Below are positions 1 through 7,532 of a stretch of DNA of 64,000 nucleotides, in pieces (within the stretch, counting starts at the first letter, position 1; each line of letters begins with the position of its first letter). Origin of the DNA: Vulcanimicrobiota bacterium (GTDB lineage Bacteria > Vulcanimicrobiota > Vulcanimicrobiia > Vulcanimicrobiales > Vulcanimicrobiaceae); the NCBI GenBank assembly GCA_027452165.1, contig DAIDGX010000003.1, positions 1-64,000 on the forward strand, read 5' to 3'. Position numbers and translations under genes: made by a program. The notes beneath the pieces were generated by a model. That model was given only the letters and a program-made list of their open reading frames with translations. It had not been told where the DNA came from and did not search any database.

Positions 1-105
1 CCGGTGCCGCGTCGCCGCTGAAGAGAGAGGAGCGGCGCCAAGGAGCCATATTACCGTAGGTTCCGGCCAGGGGTCAACCGGTTGTGGCGGGGAAACGAGC
101 CAGCC
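1..105. other. Window start, upstream region of the patatin gene
   Basis: No gene was recognised here. An inverted repeat CGCCGCT (13-19) / AGCGGCG (31-37) with an 11-nt loop could be the hairpin of a transcript entering from the left, but no T-tract follows it. A purine-rich stretch at 89-93 is a weak ribosome-binding site for the gene starting at 106. Confidence 0.3.
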
Positions 106-1329
106 ATGCCCGCCTCACCCCTCTCTCGAGCCGACTTCCTCGCCTGGGGGGCCGCGGCGGCCGCGACCGCGAGCGCCCTGCCGGCGGCGGCCGACCCGCC
201 GATCGACCCCCTGCACCCGCAGCGTCGCGGCTATGCCCTCGTCCTGAGCGGAGGGGGTGCCCGAGGCGCCTACGAGGCCGGGCTCGTGGACTATCTGCGC
301 CTGGCGCAAGGCCTTGCGGACTTCGCGCCGCTCGCCCCCTACGGCATCGTCTGCGGGACCTCGATCGGCGCCCTCAACGGCTACTTCGTGGCGACGGGGC
401 AGTACGATCTGCTGCGGGCGCTCTGGTACGGCATCGCCCGCCAGGACGCCGTGCGCCTCAAGCCGCGCTATGCAAAGATCGGCGACCCGGATGCCGGCGT
501 CGGGACGCGCATCGCCGCCGCGATGCGTCTCATCCTGAGCCTGCGCTCGCACGAGACCGGGGTGATCGACGGCGAGCATCTGCGCGAGTGGATGGCGCGC
601 TACGTCGACCCGCAGCGGCCGGTCCTGATTCCACTCGTCTGGCCCGTGACGAACCTCTCCACGCAGTCGCCCGAGTTCTTCTATCTGATCGATCGCCGCT
701 TGGGTGGCGAGCAGCGCGAACGCGCGGCGCACGCGCTTCGCGTCGTCGTCGGCCCGAATGCGGTCTTGCGCGAAGCGACGCCCGATCTGCTGATCGACGC
801 GCTGCGCGCCTCGGCCGCAATTCCGGTCGCGTTCGATCCGGTCGAACTGCCTTCGGCACGCAATCCCGACGTCATCGATCAATACGTCGACGGCGGCGTC
901 ACCGCAAACACGCCGGTCAGCGCGGCGCGCGCCGCGGCGCGCAACGTGCACGTCGTGATGCTCGACCCGCCGTTCGAGCGCGAACGCTATGCGAACGCCT
1001 TCGACATCGGCTACGGCGTGTTCGGAGCGATGCAGCGACGCATCCTCGACGCAGATCTGCGCGCCGCGTATCTGGAGACCTTCGGCAAGCGCGCGATGGA
1101 TACGCTCTCCGCGAGCGCGAGCGCCTATGCGGCCGCGCATCACGTCGACCTTACCGCGCTGCAGACGTTCGCCGCACGGCTCTACGACTCCGATATCTCG
1201 ATCGTGCGCCCGACGAGCGAGCTGCCCGTCTCGGTCGTCGGATTCGACGACGCGGAGAACATCTTCGCGACGTACCGTCTCGGGTTCGAAGCCGCGCGCG
1301 GGGGTTTCGAACCGTACGTCTTTTCCTAG
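106..1329 (+). CDS. Patatin-like phospholipase, probably exported
   Basis: Patatin-family lipid acyl hydrolase of 407 aa, using a Ser-Asp dyad. The oxyanion motif GGGARG lies at residues 49-54, the nucleophile Ser86 in CGTSIGALNG, and the partner Asp262 in DGGV. The N-terminus (SRADFLAWG followed by an Ala-rich stretch and ALPAAA) looks like a signal peptide. It resembles a Tat leader but has only one Arg of the pair. A TTG codon 24 nt further upstream is in frame; ATG 106 is preferred because the leader then begins normally. The gene is monocistronic and is followed by a hairpin that separates it from a convergent gene. The substrate cannot be told from sequence. Confidence 0.85.
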   Translation: MPASPLSRADFLAWGAAAAATASALPAAADPPIDPLHPQRRGYALVLSGGGARGAYEAGLVDYLRLAQGLADFAPLAPYGIVCGTSIGALNGYFVATGQYDLLRALWYGIARQDAVRLKPRYAKIGDPDAGVGTRIAAAMRLILSLRSHETGVIDGEHLREWMARYVDPQRPVLIPLVWPVTNLSTQSPEFFYLIDRRLGGEQRERAAHALRVVVGPNAVLREATPDLLIDALRASAAIPVAFDPVELPSARNPDVIDQYVDGGVTANTPVSAARAAARNVHVVMLDPPFERERYANAFDIGYGVFGAMQRRILDADLRAAYLETFGKRAMDTLSASASAYAAAHHVDLTALQTFAARLYDSDISIVRPTSELPVSVVGFDDAENIFATYRLGFEAARGGFEPYVFS

Positions 1330-1356
1330 GGAACGCGCACGGGCAACCACGACGAA

Positions 1357-1385
1357 ACGGGCCCGGCAGATACTGCCGAGCCCGT
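1357..1385. terminator. Hairpin between convergent genes, likely bidirectional terminator
   Basis: ACGGGC (1357-1362) plus CGGCAG (1364-1369), a 3-nt loop, then CTGCCG (1373-1378) plus GCCCGT (1380-1385). The stem has 12 pairs and one mismatch. It lies in the 90-nt gap between the ends of the patatin gene and the outer-membrane barrel gene. There is no strong T-tract on either side, so termination efficiency is uncertain. Confidence 0.55.
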
Positions 1386-1419
1386 CGCCGTTCGCCTCAC
1401 CCGGCGAATTCCGATTCGA

Positions 1420-2724
1420 CTAGAACTTGATTCCGAGACCGAGGTACGGACCGTTGGCCGAGATATCGCTCGGTGCATTGGTCTTGTTCTTGCCGTTGAT
1501 GCCCTGCCATCCGAGGTCGAGGAAGACCGGGCCGCCGCCGAACACGTAGTTCAAGCCGAGTTGGTACTTCAGGATGTTGTACGAGAGATCGTAGTTGATG
1601 CCCGTACCGGGATCCGTGAAGTTGCCCTTGGCGTTCGGATAGTAGTACGCGCTACCGTACACCGAGAACGGCTGATTGAGATCCGGGAGTTTCTCGGCAC
1701 CGAAGCCGAAGCCGCTCTCCTTGGGATAGCCGTAGTTGTTGGTACGCCACAGGTAGCCGACGCCGACGTAGATGCGCGGATCGGCGACTTTGAGCCCGAA
1801 GCGGGCATCGAAGTCTTGGTCGCGAGGCGTGAAGGCCGGCACGAAGACCTGACCCGTCCGCCCGATCGTCGTCACGTTACACTGCGGATCGCCGACACCC
1901 GCGCAATTGTGCGGATATTGGTACTGTTCGAAGTTGCCTTCGAGCATCCACGGCAGGTTGAACGCGTTGAATTCGAGCGCGCCGCGCACGCCGTACGAAC
2001 CGCTCTTACCCGTGTTGCCGGGGCTGAACTCGTTGTACACCTTCGGCGAGAAGATATAGTCGCCGGCGATGAATGCGTCCTTATAGGGCGTCGCAACCGG
2101 AGCCGGGGTAGGCGTCGGTGCGACCGTCGGTGCGACCGTCGGAGCTTCCGTCGGAGCGGGAGTCGGCGGCGGCGTCGGCGGCAGATAGCGAACCACGACG
2201 AGTTGTTTGTCGGGAACCCACTGCACGTACGCGCCCATGCCTTCGGAGATCACGCGGATCGGCACGAGCACGCTGCCCTGGTAGATCATCGGCGGCACGT
2301 CGAGCGGACGCGACTCGCCGTTGATGACGACTTCCGGCTTACCGACGGTGACCTTCACCTCGGCGCCGGGTTTGGTGACCGTCACCGTCTTCGTGCTCGC
2401 GTCGTACGACACCGAGGCACCCATTTGTTCGAACATCGAACGCAACGGGATGAGCACGGTGCCGCCCTTGACGAGCGCGGCGAGAACGCGTCCCGACTTC
2501 AGCGTGTCGGGCTTGGTGTACACGTGATGGTCGTTGAAAAGAATCGGAATTTGTCCGGACGGCGGAGTTCCGAAGTTCGCCGCCGGCATCGAGCCCGACG
2601 CTTGTGCAACCACAGCTTGTCCGTTGTTTCCCTGTGCTTGCGAAGACGTCGGCGCTGCCACCGCGGAGAGCCCGCAGGACACTGCTACGAGTGCCGCCAG
2701 GACTCCGGTGCTCAGTCGTTTCAC
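1420..2724 (-). CDS. Outer-membrane protein: N-terminal copper-amine-oxidase-like stalk domain plus C-terminal beta-barrel
   Basis: 434 aa. Residues 1-30 form a signal peptide (MKRLSTGVLAALVAVS, then AQA). Residues about 75-180 show two copies of the Cu-amine-oxidase N-domain ('stalk') pattern, VLIPLRSMFEQMGASVSYD and VLVPIRVISEGMGAYVQW. Residues 181-212 are a Pro/Thr/Ala linker. Residues 213-434 are rich in alternating aromatic and Gly segments and end in GLGIKF, with the terminal Phe typical of outer-membrane barrels. The start is GTG, with a strong AGGAGG site 5 nt upstream. Stalk domains are otherwise known from cell-wall-associated proteins, so this may be an outer-membrane protein that contacts the wall, comparable in layout to SLH-barrel OmpM proteins. 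That role is inference. Confidence 0.75.
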   Translation of the reverse strand: MKRLSTGVLAALVAVSCGLSAVAAPTSSQAQGNNGQAVVAQASGSMPAANFGTPPSGQIPILFNDHHVYTKPDTLKSGRVLAALVKGGTVLIPLRSMFEQMGASVSYDASTKTVTVTKPGAEVKVTVGKPEVVINGESRPLDVPPMIYQGSVLVPIRVISEGMGAYVQWVPDKQLVVVRYLPPTPPPTPAPTEAPTVAPTVAPTPTPAPVATPYKDAFIAGDYIFSPKVYNEFSPGNTGKSGSYGVRGALEFNAFNLPWMLEGNFEQYQYPHNCAGVGDPQCNVTTIGRTGQVFVPAFTPRDQDFDARFGLKVADPRIYVGVGYLWRTNNYGYPKESGFGFGAEKLPDLNQPFSVYGSAYYYPNAKGNFTDPGTGINYDLSYNILKYQLGLNYVFGGGPVFLDLGWQGINGKNKTNAPSDISANGPYLGLGIKF

Positions 2725-2836
2725 GAAAGCCTCCTAGTATATGTTCATCAGTGCATGCGGAATGTCGCCCACTCCGCACAGCCTATGAACGCATGGCCCG
2801 CTCTTCCGGTTTCCATGCAATCATGAGCCTTTGGCC

Positions 2837-4036
2837 CTATTTCCCGTGATGACGACTGGGTAAACGCCAAATCCACGCGGCGCCGATGAGAATTTCGATA
2901 GCGGAGATCGCAAATGCAAGCCGCGGTGCGGCCATCGATTCGAGCATCTTGAAGTGCGCGAGCGTTAATGTTGCGATAATCGGCGCGAGCATCTGCGGGC
3001 CGACGATTGCAAGGTTCCACACCGCCATCGTCGTCGCGAGCGACGCGCGCGGCAGAAGCCGGCAAGCGAATGCCCAGTCCGCGCAGATGAAGACGCCCCA
3101 TCCCGCGCCGGCGACGGCGATTGCGAAGGGCAGAGCGAGCAGGGAGTGGATCGCCGCGAGCGCGGCGACGCAGAGCGCAACGATGCCGCCGCCCAGGGTG
3201 ACGACGACGCGCTCGTCTATGCGATCGGCCGGCTTCGCGCCGAGCACCGCACCGAGCGCCCCCGCGAGCGTGAAGAGCAGGATGCAGATGCCGCTCGCGG
3301 TCGTCGGCGCCACATGCGCACCCGCCGGAACGAGGTCGCGCACGTAAAAGAACAGATAGCCGAGCAGCGTGTAGAAGCCGAGGAAGAACAGCGCGCGCGA
3401 GATGAAGAGATCGCCGAGCGTGCGAGAAAACGCGAGCCGCTCTTCTTCCCGTACGTTGCGCAGCGGCAGCGCTCGCAGACGAGCGATCGTCACGGCCGCC
3501 GCGCCGAGCAGCACGATGGCGATCGCGATGCCGAGGCGAGCGCCCGCGAGGATGCTTGCGAGAATCGCACCCGCCGCGTTTCCGCCGCTCTGCATCGCCG
3601 CCATCCATCCCGAGGCAACGCCGAGACGGTCGTCGGCGATCGTGTCGGGCAAGATCGCCTGATAGGGTCCGATCGCGACGTTGAGCGCGACCTGCAGCGC
3701 GACGAAGGCGATCGCAAGCGACGCCACGCTGCTTGCCAGATAGAACGCGATGACGGCGCATGCGCCGCCCGCGGCGCCGATTGCGTAGAACGCCGCGCGA
3801 CTATCGCCGCGCAGACGCAGCCGATCGGACCACGGCCCGACGACCAATTGCACGATCGCTGCCGCGAGCGCGCCCGCAAACGAGATCTTGCCGTACGCCG
3901 CGAGCGAGCCCGCGCCCGCGAGCTCGGCACAGCGCGCCTGCAGCGAGATGCCGAGGATCGCGCCCCACACGAGTTGCACGCCGAACCACAGCGCGGCCAG
4001 GCGCGCAGGGTTCGCGCTACGCACGCTCGCGCGCAT
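2837..4036 (-). CDS. Major facilitator superfamily transporter
   Basis: 399 aa with about 12 hydrophobic segments. The segment after TM4 (GPYQAILPDTIADDRLGVASGWMA split over that stretch) and the SDR signature VGPWSDRLRLRGDSR resemble GPH/SLC45-like sugar-type MFS carriers. The start at ATG 4036 overlaps the 3' end of the upstream nucleotidyltransferase gene by 20 nt, so the two are co-translated. A longer in-frame extension upstream is Arg/Ser-rich and lies inside the neighbour, so it was rejected. Substrate unknown. It is the last gene of the SRAP - nucleotidyltransferase - MFS operon. Confidence 0.8.
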   Translation of the reverse strand: MRASVRSANPARLAALWFGVQLVWGAILGISLQARCAELAGAGSLAAYGKISFAGALAAAIVQLVVGPWSDRLRLRGDSRAAFYAIGAAGGACAVIAFYLASSVASLAIAFVALQVALNVAIGPYQAILPDTIADDRLGVASGWMAAMQSGGNAAGAILASILAGARLGIAIAIVLLGAAAVTIARLRALPLRNVREEERLAFSRTLGDLFISRALFFLGFYTLLGYLFFYVRDLVPAGAHVAPTTASGICILLFTLAGALGAVLGAKPADRIDERVVVTLGGGIVALCVAALAAIHSLLALPFAIAVAGAGWGVFICADWAFACRLLPRASLATTMAVWNLAIVGPQMLAPIIATLTLAHFKMLESMAAPRLAFAISAIEILIGAAWIWRLPSRHHGK

Positions 4037-4751
4037 ACCGGTACTCCTGTGCCGTGTCGGCGTCGTACCCGAGCTCCGGCGCACAGCCGCGCACCGCGAT
4101 GACGTCGATGCCGAGCACCGCGCGCGCACGCGCCTCGAGCGACGCTATACCGAGCCGCCCGAACGCGAAGCGCAGCAAGAGCGGCAGCCCTGCGATCGAC
4201 GCCATCTGCCACGGAGCTTTGCGCGCTTCGAAGAGCCGTGCCGCGACATCCGCAATGCGCGCGCACGCTCCCGCCGGAATGACGAAGGCGCCGCCGTTGA
4301 CGACACGTTCACCGGCAAGCGTGATGCCGAAGGGCGGCGCGCGGGGAAACCGGCGGGCAAATGCGTCGTGCTCGGCAAGCGGCATCGTAAGGGCGCCGGC
4401 GGGCGAGCGAGCGAGGAGATCGCGCAGCGCATCGGCATCGAGGAACGGCATGTCGCACGTCAGATAGAGCAGCGCCCCCGCGTCGTCCGGCCACGCCTCG
4501 AGCGCTGCGCGCACGTTTCCCGAACCCGTTCCCGTATCGGCGACGATGTGTACGGGGCGCGCCGCGCAGGCACGCGCGATCTCGCGGTTGCCGACGACGG
4601 CAATCGCATCGATGCCGAGCGCTTCGAGCACGTCGAGCGTGCGCGCGAGCATCGTCGTCGCGCCGATCGGCGCGAGCGCTTTGAGCGTCGTCCCGGCAAG
4701 GCGCGCGTATTCGCCGTCAATCGGCGCGCCCGCGGTGATCACGGCCCTCAT
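4017..4751 (-). CDS. NTP-transferase domain protein (MobA/GlmU-like fold)
   Basis: 244 aa. The start MRAVITAGAPIDGEY replaces the usual LAGGxSxRMG loop of MobA-like enzymes but keeps a glycine-rich nucleotide site and the following K (LKAL). A metal-binding segment LTCDMPFLDADAL matches the family 'D-x-P' pattern, and VVNGGAFVIP matches the NGG pattern. It probably transfers a nucleotidyl group to a small phosphorylated acceptor; the acceptor is unknown. The ATG overlaps the stop of the upstream SRAP gene (ATGA, 4748-4751), and its own stop lies inside the MFS start region. Confidence 0.75.
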   Translation of the reverse strand: MRAVITAGAPIDGEYARLAGTTLKALAPIGATTMLARTLDVLEALGIDAIAVVGNREIARACAARPVHIVADTGTGSGNVRAALEAWPDDAGALLYLTCDMPFLDADALRDLLARSPAGALTMPLAEHDAFARRFPRAPPFGITLAGERVVNGGAFVIPAGACARIADVAARLFEARKAPWQMASIAGLPLLLRFAFGRLGIASLEARARAVLGIDVIAVRGCAPELGYDADTAQEYRYARERA

Positions 4752-5392
4752 CCGAAGAGATCGCCCTGGTGCGGCGGCCGCACCTCGCGGGTGAGCGCCG
4801 GATCGTCGTTGCTCACGCGATTCACGGCGAGCGAGACGGGATAGGCTTCGACGCGGTAATCGCCACGCGCGAGCACGTCGAGCGCGGACTCGGAACTCAC
4901 GGGCCCCGGCGCGAGCCACGCGGCGCGATCGGCGTCATCGAGCATCACCGGCATGCGATGGTGAATCGCTCGCAGCGCCGGCAGCGCGTCGGTCGTTACG
5001 ATCGCGCACGTAACGACGGGTCCGTCCGGCGAGGATTCCGATTCCCAGAGTGCCGCAAAGGCGAACGGGGCACCGTCGGGGCGATGCACGTAGTACGGCT
5101 GCTTGCCGTCGCCGCGAACCTGCCATTCGTAGTAGCCGTCGGCGAAGAGCAGCGCGCGGCGTTCGCGCAGCGCGTCGCGGAACGTGGGCTTCGTCGCGAC
5201 GGTCTCCGCGCGCGCGTTGATGTTGCCGCGCAAGCCCCAGATCAGGAACTCCGCCTCGGCGTGCCCGTTGCGGACGCCGAGCACCGGCTGGGTAGGCGCG
5301 ATGTTATAGCGCGGGGCGACCTCCGGAAAGCGATACTCCGGGAACGCCGAGATTAGTCGTTTCGCAACGGTGAGCGTATAACGTCCGCACAT
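4748..5392 (-). CDS. SRAP-family (HMCES/YedK) abasic-site-processing protein
   Basis: 214 aa, beginning MCGRYTL. After removal of Met1 the catalytic Cys2 forms a thiazolidine crosslink to abasic sites in single-stranded DNA. Other family signatures are RYNIAPTQPV, NARAETVATKPTFRDAL with the conserved Asn and Glu, and HHRMPVMLDD with the active-site His. Length matches YedK (about 220 aa). It is the first gene of a three-gene minus-strand operon and begins just after the terminator hairpin of the r-protein operon. No LexA-like box was identified in the 8-nt space before that hairpin. Confidence 0.93.
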   Translation of the reverse strand: MCGRYTLTVAKRLISAFPEYRFPEVAPRYNIAPTQPVLGVRNGHAEAEFLIWGLRGNINARAETVATKPTFRDALRERRALLFADGYYEWQVRGDGKQPYYVHRPDGAPFAFAALWESESSPDGPVVTCAIVTTDALPALRAIHHRMPVMLDDADRAAWLAPGPVSSESALDVLARGDYRVEAYPVSLAVNRVSNDDPALTREVRPPHQGDLFG

Positions 5393-5400
5393 AAAGAGTC

Positions 5401-5423
5401 AGGCCCGGCATTTTGCCGGGCCT
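5401..5423 (-). terminator. Terminator of the S10-spc operon after rpsM
   Basis: AGGCCCGGC (5401-5409) and GCCGGGCCT (5415-5423) form a perfect 9-bp stem with a 5-nt loop, 8 nt after the rpsM stop. On the minus strand it is followed by CTCTTTATG, a weak T-rich tail. It marks the end of the ribosomal operon right after rpsM, so rpsK, rpsD, rpoA and rplQ do not follow. Confidence 0.7.
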
Positions 5424-5431
5424 GCTCGATC

Positions 5432-5815
5432 TTACTTCTTGGCGACCTTCTTCTTACCGGCCACCGTGCGCTTGGGACCCTTACGGGTACGCGCGTTCGT
5501 CTTCGTCCGCTGGCCGCGCACCGGCAGGCCGCGACGATGCCGCAGGCCGCGATAACAGCCGATATCCATCAGGCGCTTGATGTTGCCCTGAACCTCGCGG
5601 CGCAGGTCGCCTTCGACGCGCAGCTGGAGCGCGTCGATCGCGTCGCGCAGCTTCTTCTCGTCGTCCTCGGTGAGGTCTTTGACGCGCAGGCTCGGGTTCA
5701 CGCCCGAGTGCGCCATCAGCTTCGCGGCAATGGCGGGGCCGATGCCGTAGATATACTGCAGACCGATTTCGATGCGCTTTTCGCGCGGCAGATCGATACC
5801 AGCGATACGAGCCAT
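5432..5815 (-). CDS. rpsM: 30S ribosomal protein S13
   Basis: 127 aa. It starts [19 protein letters not shown] and contains [10 protein letters not shown] and the C-terminal [27 protein letters not shown] region (quoted in part) that contacts 16S rRNA and P-site tRNA. It has a Lys-rich tail. It lies 20 nt after rpmJ and is the last gene of the operon, which is unusual because rpsK normally follows. Confidence 0.98.
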   Translation of the reverse strand: MARIAGIDLPREKRIEIGLQYIYGIGPAIAAKLMAHSGVNPSLRVKDLTEDDEKKLRDAIDALQLRVEGDLRREVQGNIKRLMDIGCYRGLRHRRGLPVRGQRTKTNARTRKGPKRTVAGKKKVAKK

Positions 5816-5835
5816 TCTCTAAATAATTCCTTTGC

Positions 5836-5952
5836 TCAGCCCTGCACTTGCTTGTGCTTGGGATTGACGTCGCAGATCACGCGCACTTTGCCTTCGCGGC
5901 GGATGACCTTGCACTTTTCGCAGATTTTCTTGACGGACGGACGTACTTTCAT
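5836..5952 (-). CDS. rpmJ: 50S ribosomal protein L36
   Basis: 38 aa. [19 protein letters not shown] followed by [19 protein letters not shown]. It has the zinc ligands Cys11, Cys14 and Cys27 and His33 of the C+ form of L36. It sits between map and rpsM as usual, but infA, which normally separates map from rpmJ, is absent. Confidence 0.97.
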   Translation of the reverse strand: MKVRPSVKKICEKCKVIRREGKVRVICDVNPKHKQVQG

Positions 5953-6064
5953 CTCGATCTACCTTATCGTTGTTGTCGGCGAAGGTTCTTAACGGTAACC
6001 GTTGGCCACGGCGACGTCTTCCGCGACGAGCCGTTTACACTCCCCTTGGGGTCCCTCTGCACGA
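5953..6064 (-). other. map-rpmJ gap with small hairpins; infA missing
   Basis: This 112-nt gap is too short for the roughly 72-codon infA normally found here, and no IF-1-like reading frame is visible. It holds CCCC-TT-GGGG near 6043-6052 and an inverted repeat CTCTGCA (6055-6061) / TGCAGAG (6068-6074) that overlaps the map stop codon. These may slow or partly terminate transcription between map and rpmJ. Confidence 0.5.
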
Positions 6065-6877
6065 TCATGCAGAGACTCCCGATCCTTCAGCTTCCGGGGC
6101 GTACTTGATGACGTCGGGATGCTCGCCGAAAGACCGCAGCGTCAAAATCTTGGGCCCGGTTTCGGTGACCGCAATCGTATGCTCGAAGTGCGCAGCGAGT
6201 TTACCATCTTCCGTGACGACTGTCCAGCCGTCCTTGAGGATCTCGACCGCGTAATCGCCTTCGGTGATCATAGGCTCGATCGCGAGGACCAGCCCCGGGC
6301 GCAGCTCCATGCCGGCCCCGGCCTTGCCGTAATTGGGGACCTGCGGCTCCTCGTGCATCTCGCGGCCGACCCCATGGCCCACGAGCTCGCGCACCACGCC
6401 GTAGCCGTTGCTCTCGGCGTGCTGCTGGACCGCCGCACCGATGTCGCCGACGCGGTTGCCCTTCTGCATGGCCGCGATCCCGACCATCAGGCACTCTTGG
6501 GTGACCTCGAGCAGGCGGCGGGCGTTCTGCGGGATCGTGCCGACCGCGACCGTCACGGCCGTGTCGCTCACGTAGCCTTCGAAGGTCGTCCCGATATCGA
6601 TCGAGAGCAGATCGCCGTCGCGCAGCACGCGATCGCCCGGAATGCCGTGGACGACCTCGTCGTTGACCGACGCGCAGATCGAGCCGCTGAAGCCGTGGTA
6701 GCCCTTGAAGGTCGGGATGCCGCCGAGCCCGCGGATGCCGCGCTCGGCCATCTCGTCCAAGTACAGCGTCGTGATGCCCGGGCGCACGGCCTTCATCAAG
6801 TCCGTGAGCACCTTCGCGGTGATCTTCCCGCTGCGGCGCATCGCCTCGAGCTCGCGCGCCGACTTGAGCGTGACCAT
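6065..6877 (-). CDS. map: Methionine aminopeptidase, type I
   Basis: 270 aa. Removes the initiator Met from nascent proteins. The dinuclear metal ligands are visible: Asp in LSIDIGTTF, Asp in VSDTAVTV, His in GHGVGREMHEEP, Glu in IEPMIT, and Glu in FEHTIAVTE. The substrate-binding His is in YHGFSGSIC. No N-terminal zinc or SH3-binding extension is present, so it is the short type Ia form with about 15 extra residues at the C-terminus. It lies 1 nt after adk. Confidence 0.97.
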   Translation of the reverse strand: MVTLKSARELEAMRRSGKITAKVLTDLMKAVRPGITTLYLDEMAERGIRGLGGIPTFKGYHGFSGSICASVNDEVVHGIPGDRVLRDGDLLSIDIGTTFEGYVSDTAVTVAVGTIPQNARRLLEVTQECLMVGIAAMQKGNRVGDIGAAVQQHAESNGYGVVRELVGHGVGREMHEEPQVPNYGKAGAGMELRPGLVLAIEPMITEGDYAVEILKDGWTVVTEDGKLAAHFEHTIAVTETGPKILTLRSFGEHPDVIKYAPEAEGSGVSA

Positions 6878-6878
6878 G

Positions 6879-7532
6879 TTAGTGGCCGTGCTCCAACCCG
6901 AGCGCGTGGATCAATTGGTGGGTAACTTCGTCGACGGGCAGCGTGGCGTCGATCGCGACGAGGCGATGCGACTTGCCGCGGCCGTAGTACTCGACGAGCG
7001 GCATCGTCTGCGCCTCGAAGACGTCGAGACGACGCTTGATCGTCTCGGGCTTATCGTCGTCGCGCTGCACGAGCGGTCCGCCGTCTTCGTCGTCGATGCC
7101 GGCGACCTTCGGCGCGTTGAACGTCTCGTGATAGACGCGTCCCGTGCGCGGATTGGTCCACCGGCCGCGCAGACGCTCTTCCAGCAGCGCGCGATCGATT
7201 TGAAAGTAGACGGCCCCCGGGGTGCCGCGGCCGCGCGCATCGAGCAGCGCATCGAGCGCCTCGGCCTGCGCGACGGTGCGCGGAAACCCGTCGAAGAGCA
7301 CGTCCGCATCGTCGCGAAGCTCGCCTTCGACCATCTTGATGATCAATTCGTCCGGGACGAGCTCGCCGCGCTTCATGAAACCCTCGGCGGCCTTCCCGAG
7401 TTCGGTGCCCCCATTGCGGTGCTCGCGCAGTAAGTCGCCGGTCGAGATCTGCCGATAGCCGAAGTGCTTCTGCAGAATCTGCGCCTGCGTTCCTTTGCCC
7501 GCACCGGGCCCGCCGAGAAGAACGACGTCCAT
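6879..7532 (-). CDS. adk: Adenylate kinase
   Basis: 217 aa. Converts ATP + AMP to 2 ADP. It has the P-loop GGPGAGKGTQ at residues 7-16, the AMP-binding region STGDLLREH, DGFPRTVAQAEALD, and a LID region beginning GRWTNPRTGRVYH. The LID lacks the four zinc cysteines seen in many Gram-positive and actinobacterial enzymes and uses the polar form. Its ATG overlaps the secY stop (TAATG), and map follows after 1 nt. Confidence 0.97.
   Translation of the reverse strand: MDVVLLGGPGAGKGTQAQILQKHFGYRQISTGDLLREHRNGGTELGKAAEGFMKRGELVPDELIIKMVEGELRDDADVLFDGFPRTVAQAEALDALLDARGRGTPGAVYFQIDRALLEERLRGRWTNPRTGRVYHETFNAPKVAGIDDEDGGPLVQRDDDKPETIKRRLDVFEAQTMPLVEYYGRGKSHRLVAIDATLPVDEVTHQLIHALGLEHGH

Noticed and set aside
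82-105. TTG start giving eight extra residues to the patatin protein
   Set aside because: ATG 106 places a normal signal peptide at the N-terminus; the extra residues add nothing recognisable.
6001-6064. Riboswitch or small RNA before rpmJ
   Set aside because: Only two short stems are present and no known riboswitch pattern was recognised.
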